Of a stretch of 64,000 bases of DNA, positions 59,108 to 64,000 are shown piece after piece (the first letter of the stretch is position 1; the number at the start of each line of letters is the position of its first letter). This DNA comes from Nemania diffusa (taxonomy: Eukaryota; Ascomycota; Sordariomycetes; Xylariales; Xylariaceae). The DNA lies in assembly GCA_038501195.1 (NCBI GenBank), contig JBBPUQ010000007.1, positions 2,643,501 through 2,707,500 of the forward strand. The letters run 5' to 3'. Position numbers and translations under genes: made by a program. The notes under the pieces were generated by a model that saw nothing but the letters and a program-made list of their open reading frames with translations, did not search any database and was not told where the DNA came from.

Positions 59108-61000
59108 TCACATCTTCGCTTTCAAGGCAGGTACATAAACGCTCTCGATCCGCTCTCGCATCACGCCCTCGGCGCTCTCCGGATCGATGCGTTCCTCCAT
59201 ACCGAGCTTAAACATCTGCCCAACGAGGAAATTGAGCTTTCCCTGGGGGAAGACCTTCGCGTCGACGAACTGGCGCAGGACAGCCTCCTGTCCGCGAACC
59301 GCCTTGTCGGCGAGCGCGGCATATTCGGCGGCGCTCAGCTCCTGGAACCACAGCCGCTCGCTCTTGATGGCGTCCGAGACGTAGGTGTAGTCCCCGGGCA
59401 CCTTGCCGCGGAAGATGGCCCAGAGCAGCTGCTTGGCGACCTTGGCGGTGATCTCGCGGCCGTAGAGGTGCAGGAGGAGATCGGCGAGGTGGCGCGCGTG
59501 GACGCGCGCGCACTCGCCGTCGGCGGAGAATCCGAGGCCCTGCTGCGCGGCTTCCCCGTCGCCGCTGCGCTCGGACGTGAGCCGCCCGAGCTCGTGGAGG
59601 ATCCAGTTCGCGGCGAGCTGGAAGCAGGCCTGGTGTTGCTGCGGCTCCAGCGGCAGCAGCGGGCCACGCTCGGCGAGCTTGGCCCGCAGTGCCGCGACGA
59701 CGTTCCAGAAGTACTCGACGCGCATGCCGCCGTCTAGCGAGACGAGGGCCATGGCGTCTTTGGGCGTGAGCCCGAAGTCGCGGATCAGGGAGTCGACGAC
59801 GCTGTCGGGTAGCTCGCCGAGCGTGGCCCGCAGGTGCGCCACGAGATCTGGGCCGATCAGGAGGGGTGCGATGTCCGGGTCTGGCATGTAACGGTAGTCG
59901 ACCTCGCCCTCCTTGCCGCGCAGGCGGCGCGTCTCCGTCGAGCCGAGGGACCACCCGCGCGTCTCGCCCGCGATCGTGCCGCCGGCTTCGAGCACGGCGA
60001 TCTGCCTGTCCCGCTCGGCGATGATGGCGTCTTCCACGGCCCTGAAGCTGCTTAGGTTCTTGATCTCGGTGCGCTGCCCGAGCGGCGCGTTAGGATCGTC
60101 GGTTCGCCGGACGGAGACGTTGACGTCTGCTCGTAGTCCGCCAGCCTCCATGCCCGACACGCACGCATCGACGGCATTGAGAAGTATCTGGACTTTGCGC
60201 ACGAAGGCCGCGGCGGTGGCTGGGTGGTGTATCTCGGGATGGGTGATAATCTCGATCAGGGGCACACCGACGCGGTTGAAGTCGATCCAGTGCACATCGC
60301 CGGGCTGCGCGAGGGTCTTCGCTGTATCCTGCTCCATCTGGACCTGTTTGATGCCAATGGAAACGCCGTTGCCGTCCTCGGCAGCGATACCATCTCGGGG
60401 GTGCAGCTGTAGGCGGCCATTGCGGGCGAATGGCTCGTAGTACTGGGTTATCTGGTACCCCGAAGGCTGGTCCCAGTGGAAATAGTGTTTCCGGTCGAAT
60501 CGGCTGACGGGCTGGACCTCGCAGTCTAGGGCCAGGGCGGCACGCACAGCGGGGAGCAACGTCTCCTTCTGGAATATGGGCTGGCTGCCGGGGGTGGCGA
60601 GGTCGAAGTAGGCGACATGGGTGTTGGGGTCGTCATTGAAAGATGTGGCGGCGGCGGAAAACAGCTTCTTCGCAGTGTTGAGCTGGGCGTGGATCTCGAT
60701 TCCGACGGTCAACTCCCAGCCGTCGACGACTTGGTTGTTCACGTTTTTCTTCTTCTTCTTCCCCGATGCCTTTTGCTCCCTCGCTTCGTCCTTCAACTGC
60801 TTGCGCAGGGGGACGTGTTCTGGGGCCGGTGCATTCGAGGGAGCTTTAGTGGGCTTGGTGTGCAGGTATCGGGCGAGAGGCGCGTGTGAGAGGGCGACTG
60901 AAGGTCGTAGAAGCCGGGGTCGAGCTCGCAAGCATCTTCTACTTATAAGCTGGCCGTGGAGCAGATACCTGCTTAGTATCGCCGGCCGGAGATGAGGCAT
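59108..61000 (-). CDS. PET112: Mitochondrial Glu-tRNA(Gln) amidotransferase subunit B
   Basis: GatB supplies the kinase/transamidation site that converts Glu-tRNA(Gln) to Gln-tRNA(Gln) for mitochondrial translation. The ATG at 61000 starts a single-exon, 630-residue protein. Residues 1-60 are Arg/Leu-rich (MPHLRPAILSRYLLHGQL), a mitochondrial targeting signal. A Lys-rich linker with a KKKKK run precedes the catalytic domain. Its motifs include GWELTVGIEIHAQLNTAKKL, FDRKHYFHWDQPSGYQITQ, GIKQVQMEQDTAK, RVGVPLIEI and ADVNVSVRR. The C-terminal tail (YqeY-like) domain has NFLVGQMFKLG near its end. The length exceeds yeast Pet112 (541). The gene is very GC-rich (59200-60200), so overlapping antisense frames are open but not genes. 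Confidence 0.95.
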   Translation of the reverse strand: MPHLRPAILSRYLLHGQLISRRCLRARPRLLRPSVALSHAPLARYLHTKPTKAPSNAPAPEHVPLRKQLKDEAREQKASGKKKKKNVNNQVVDGWELTVGIEIHAQLNTAKKLFSAAATSFNDDPNTHVAYFDLATPGSQPIFQKETLLPAVRAALALDCEVQPVSRFDRKHYFHWDQPSGYQITQYYEPFARNGRLQLHPRDGIAAEDGNGVSIGIKQVQMEQDTAKTLAQPGDVHWIDFNRVGVPLIEIITHPEIHHPATAAAFVRKVQILLNAVDACVSGMEAGGLRADVNVSVRRTDDPNAPLGQRTEIKNLSSFRAVEDAIIAERDRQIAVLEAGGTIAGETRGWSLGSTETRRLRGKEGEVDYRYMPDPDIAPLLIGPDLVAHLRATLGELPDSVVDSLIRDFGLTPKDAMALVSLDGGMRVEYFWNVVAALRAKLAERGPLLPLEPQQHQACFQLAANWILHELGRLTSERSGDGEAAQQGLGFSADGECARVHARHLADLLLHLYGREITAKVAKQLLWAIFRGKVPGDYTYVSDAIKSERLWFQELSAAEYAALADKAVRGQEAVLRQFVDAKVFPQGKLNFLVGQMFKLGMEERIDPESAEGVMRERIESVYVPALKAKM

Positions 61001-62819
61001 TGTGAGAACAATAAACCGGCAGCTAACCAACCCAGCGGCGGCAGAGCGTGTTAATAGGCTCTAATAATCCAAATAATTGGCAATGGGTAGTATGCCTATG
61101 TAGAATCTATAGATAATATGGAACTACCTAGGATGCTACGATAAAATATGGGTCTAGGTCTGACGTTGAGGTTGGAGCTTTTCCCACTGTCGAAAGCCGC
61201 GTGCCCGCTAAATCCGAATCGGGCTTAGCACACGTACCTTAGTCTAAGTATAGTACTCCGTACATCTCAATACCAAATAGAAACGAAGCCTAAAATCAAT
61301 ATTTCGAAGGTTCTGAATAGCTTCAATTTCTTGGTTGCCTATAACGTAGAAGAACGTTACCCAATTATTGGATGGATATCTTCTTATATAAATTTATATA
61401 TACGCATAAGGATATAGATTCACCACCGGCAACCCTCCTTTTCATTCCAGACCAGATGATTAACTAGCGTGGTGCTACCTTTTATGATGCTGTACATAAT
61501 ACATGCGGCAGAACATAGAGCATCAACCCCACCATGTGAACCATACTCGCGGCACCTTACTTGTAGATACGTACTGTGTAGATACATGTATGCGCACTGT
61601 ACCAGGTTAGAGGGTCTTCCGCGCCTACCTATCGACTCCCGTCAAATCCCATGGCGTGATATAAACCTATTACAACCCATTTCTCGTATCTTTAACTCAA
61701 CAAGCCAACCTCGATATTCACGACTGTGAAACGGGAACACAGAAATCTAAGCCTACTTGTCAAATAAATAAATAAATAAACACGGGTGACACTTCGATTT
61801 ATCGATTGGAGATCGCCAGGACTACCTTCACTAGAAAACGCCTCCCGTGAGCAGTGTCTGTCTCTCTTGGCCAATCAATCCTCACACGGCCGTATCTCAC
61901 GCATCCCCCAAACATCCTCCAAGGGAATCATAGGCGAGCTGGAGCCGAAGTGGTGGTGTCCGAGAACCTGCTCCGACCCGCATTTGAAACACACAGCCAT
62001 CTTGTCCAACTGGTACGAGTAGGTAGGTAAGTGGTCTACTTACTTGCGCATAGCATGTAGGTTCGATAGGTTCGTTGTCGGTTTAGGTAGGATTCTAGAT
62101 CATGACAGCTGATAACATAACTTGATGAGGTTTACATTCCTGTTTCCCCCATCGGGCTATACGCATATACCTACCTCCCTATCTCTCGAACTGTTTCCAT
62201 CACGGTTGTGCAATCCCATCCCATCATCCTATCCCATCCTGTCCCATCCCATCCTGTTCCCCCTCCACATGTGATATCGAAGACTATATCACGCGTGTGC
62301 ATCGTCGCAGCCATGGGTGGCACACACCCTTCCCGCATCTTATCTTACTGCTAGCTGTTTCTTTTCCCTGCTAGACACGAGGCTTCTTCAGAGTCTCTCT
62401 TTTCTTATTCGCTCTCTTAGGTCAATAAGCCGCCTCGACTAACACCCAAATACACGTGCATTGGCTTATTCTCGCCCTTTCGACCCTACCAACTCTCAGT
62501 TCGCTCTCAATACCCAATCAAATTCACTCACCCTGCGACTTAGACGGCTACGTGCAGTGCAGTTTAAGGAAATGCCAATGCGCTTAAGGCGTAACATATC
62601 GCCCACATTAGTATGCGTGTTCCGCCCCGTGTCCCCGCGTCCCGTGTGTCTTCGTGTCCTTTGCCACCCCGTCGCGGGGTTTTTTCCCACTGCAATCGAC
62701 CGAGCCCTTGAAAAGGCGTAGGAAGGTCCTTTTCGAAGTCAACAAGACACATCTCGTCATCTACCACGATCTACATAGCTGCAAGCTTCTTTACTGCACA
62801 TCCATCAACTGTTCTCGGT
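61001..62819. other. Divergent 1.8-kb spacer with a CATCC-type repeat
   Basis: The region lies between the divergent GatB and DUF6594 genes. It contains short TAAATAAA repeats at 61765-61780, the pentanucleotide tract at 62213-62255, and a pyrimidine-rich leader from about 62340. Long 5' leaders are plausible on the right. No ORF is convincing. Confidence 0.5.
62213..62255. repeat. CCCAT/CCTAT pentanucleotide repeat
   Basis: About eight imperfect 5-base units of CCCAT, CCTAT and CCTGT type lie upstream of the DUF6594 gene. The reverse complement GGGAT unit appears in the VPS4 spacer at 21039-21061. Confidence 0.7.
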
Positions 62820-64000
62820 ATGGCTGATAGCGGGGGAGCCGCGCGCCGTGATGGTTCTCCGTCGTCCCGCCCGGCTTCAACGAAGGCCAGGCCGCGCACT
62901 CAGGCTTCGGAACAGCTAGCTGACCACAGCTCTGGCTACTCTAAGAAACTACACAGGAGATCTGCCACCATTGTCAGTATCTCCGGAGACAAAACAACAC
63001 GTGATCAATCCCCCAGTCAGATCACTACCTTCAGGGAACGCCCAGAGAGCGGGCCAATCAAAACTCCCCCGGCATCTCCCGAGAAGGTAGAGGCAGTCCG
63101 CAACCCCTCTGCGCATAAGTCTATCGTAAAAGACGCATCTTCACAATCAAAATCGCTGCTATCCGAGTCAGTCCGCCCATCTGACACGACAAAAACGGGC
63201 CCTGCTAATGAGTCTGAGGGTTCAAGTGGAAGCAATGATACCATCGCGCCAGTAAGGCGGGATAGTTTCGTAAAGAGTAACATTCCGAAGCCAAGGAAGC
63301 ATCAAATCAGTAAACAACCCAATGCCCTGAACTTCTTAGACGCGGATTCGCCTCAAATTACATCAGAAAGCATCCAACGCACTGTAAAAGAAGCCTTGAA
63401 GCCATCACCTGATGTGACCAAAACCACTTCACCCTCCTCTCATAGCATTTCGTCGACATCCAGCGGCCCCCGGGAGGATCCCTTCGATCCCTATGGCGAC
63501 CATGAAACTGAGCTAAGCACTAGCCCTGAGCACAGTATCGATGGAGACCCGGGTGGTCGCGCGTCCGACAAAGCCGGGCCTCGCCCAAGGGTAGGCAAGG
63601 GCAGAAAACGGAGCTACGGAACTCCTGAGATGCCACGAGGAAATATGCAACACTCTCATCTATCTCCAGAGGACCTCACCCCCCGCGTACCAAATCAGCA
63701 TTTTATGAAACCTCTACCAAGAGCCGAAAAGCTTCCCTTGACGGGCTACGAACTTCTAGCCTCGAGATTATCTGCCGGGTCGTTCGACCGAAATGGACTG
63801 CCACTTCGACCGATCTACCGCAGGTTTGAGGCGTTGAACCACAGGATTCTACTTCATCTCCAGGACGAGATTTGCGAGCTCGAAGAGCAACTGCACCACA
63901 TCGATACCGCTGATACGCAGAACCGACGTCTGCAAACTGGTATTCTCCCAGCTTCGCGGAGAGCAGAATACTTATCAAACGGTGAGTTCCAGTGGCATAA
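62820..64000 (+). CDS. DUF6594-domain protein, first exon (partial)
   Basis: The start ATG at 62820 opens MADSGGAARRDGSP and reads 387 codons to a GTGAGT donor at 63982, where the first intron begins; the rest lies beyond the window. Residues 1-300 are disordered and rich in Ser, Pro, Lys and Thr. From about 305, PLTGYELLASRLSAGS and PIYRRFEALNHRILLHLQDE with ELEEQLHHID match the start of the fungal DUF6594 domain, which in full-length members carries C-terminal membrane helices. Biochemical role is unknown. The start is upstream of all homologous sequence and in the correct frame; an earlier start is unlikely because stops precede it. Confidence 0.8.
   Translation, partial: MADSGGAARRDGSPSSRPASTKARPRTQASEQLADHSSGYSKKLHRRSATIVSISGDKTTRDQSPSQITTFRERPESGPIKTPPASPEKVEAVRNPSAHKSIVKDASSQSKSLLSESVRPSDTTKTGPANESEGSSGSNDTIAPVRRDSFVKSNIPKPRKHQISKQPNALNFLDADSPQITSESIQRTVKEALKPSPDVTKTTSPSSHSISSTSSGPREDPFDPYGDHETELSTSPEHSIDGDPGGRASDKAGPRPRVGKGRKRSYGTPEMPRGNMQHSHLSPEDLTPRVPNQHFMKPLPRAEKLPLTGYELLASRLSAGSFDRNGLPLRPIYRRFEALNHRILLHLQDEICELEEQLHHIDTADTQNRRLQTGILPASRRAEYLSNGEFQWH

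Noticed and set aside
59208..59954. Long minus-strand frame rich in Arg, Ala and Pro overlapping GatB
   Set aside because: It is a shadow of the very GC-rich GatB coding strand, with low-complexity composition and no domain.
62461..62721. 86-codon ORF before the DUF6594 gene
   Set aside because: Lies in the pyrimidine-rich leader and lacks any conserved domain.

Overview
The window looks like nuclear DNA of a filamentous ascomycete (Pezizomycotina, most likely Sordariomycetes). The reasons are short GT-AG introns with CTAAC/CTGAC branch sites, HET, Clr5 and fungal-STAND-type genes, small secreted proteins, a ubiquitin-eS31 fusion gene, and AT-rich gene-poor tracts with decayed transposons. 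The species call is inference. Exon boundaries were built by hand from splice motifs, reading frame and family conservation.

Layout. 1-8 kb is conserved housekeeping: SMC4 (C-terminus outside the window), an ELYS-like nucleoporin assembly gene, and a divergent ribosomal pair, eS26 and ubiquitin-eS31. 8.5-15.5 kb is more variable: a membrane-anchored GH18 chitinase, a small hypothetical gene, a small secreted protein, a 1,010-bp TA-flanked MITE, a tRNA-Lys(CUU) gene, and an anchored GH114 protein. 16-25 kb is housekeeping again: 12-exon NOP56, VPS4, prefoldin 6 and an AMSH/STAMBP-type JAMM deubiquitinase. 26-32 kb holds a Cys-cluster protein of unknown function, a second small MITE, a 7-exon ZIP metal transporter and a two-exon small secreted protein.

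32-50.6 kb is accessory: long AT-rich tracts, a STAND-N-terminal/ankyrin-like gene, a decayed membrane-protein gene, a zinc-finger Clr5 gene, a HET-domain gene with an Arg/Ser tail, three copies of a ~275-bp LTR-like repeat, and an RRM-like protein. 52.9-64 kb returns to conserved genes: DHH1, a J-domain membrane protein, an acyl-protein-thioesterase-like hydrolase, mitochondrial GatB/PET112, and the first exon of a DUF6594 gene.

The most unusual item is the tRNA-Lys(CUU) gene at 13958-14084 (minus). It is interrupted in its T arm by 54 nt with every hallmark of a fungal spliceosomal intron (GTAAGT, GCTAAC, AAG). Removing those 54 nt gives a canonical 73-nt tRNA. This is not the 37/38 position cut by the tRNA splicing endonuclease.

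Several conserved genes serve linked processes: VPS4 and AMSH act on endosomal ESCRT cargo, the two ribosomal protein genes share one 690-bp spacer, and SMC4 and the ELYS-like gene share a divergent promoter. STAND, Clr5 and HET genes lying within 11 kb suggest an allorecognition- or immunity-type accessory island; that is an inference from gene families.
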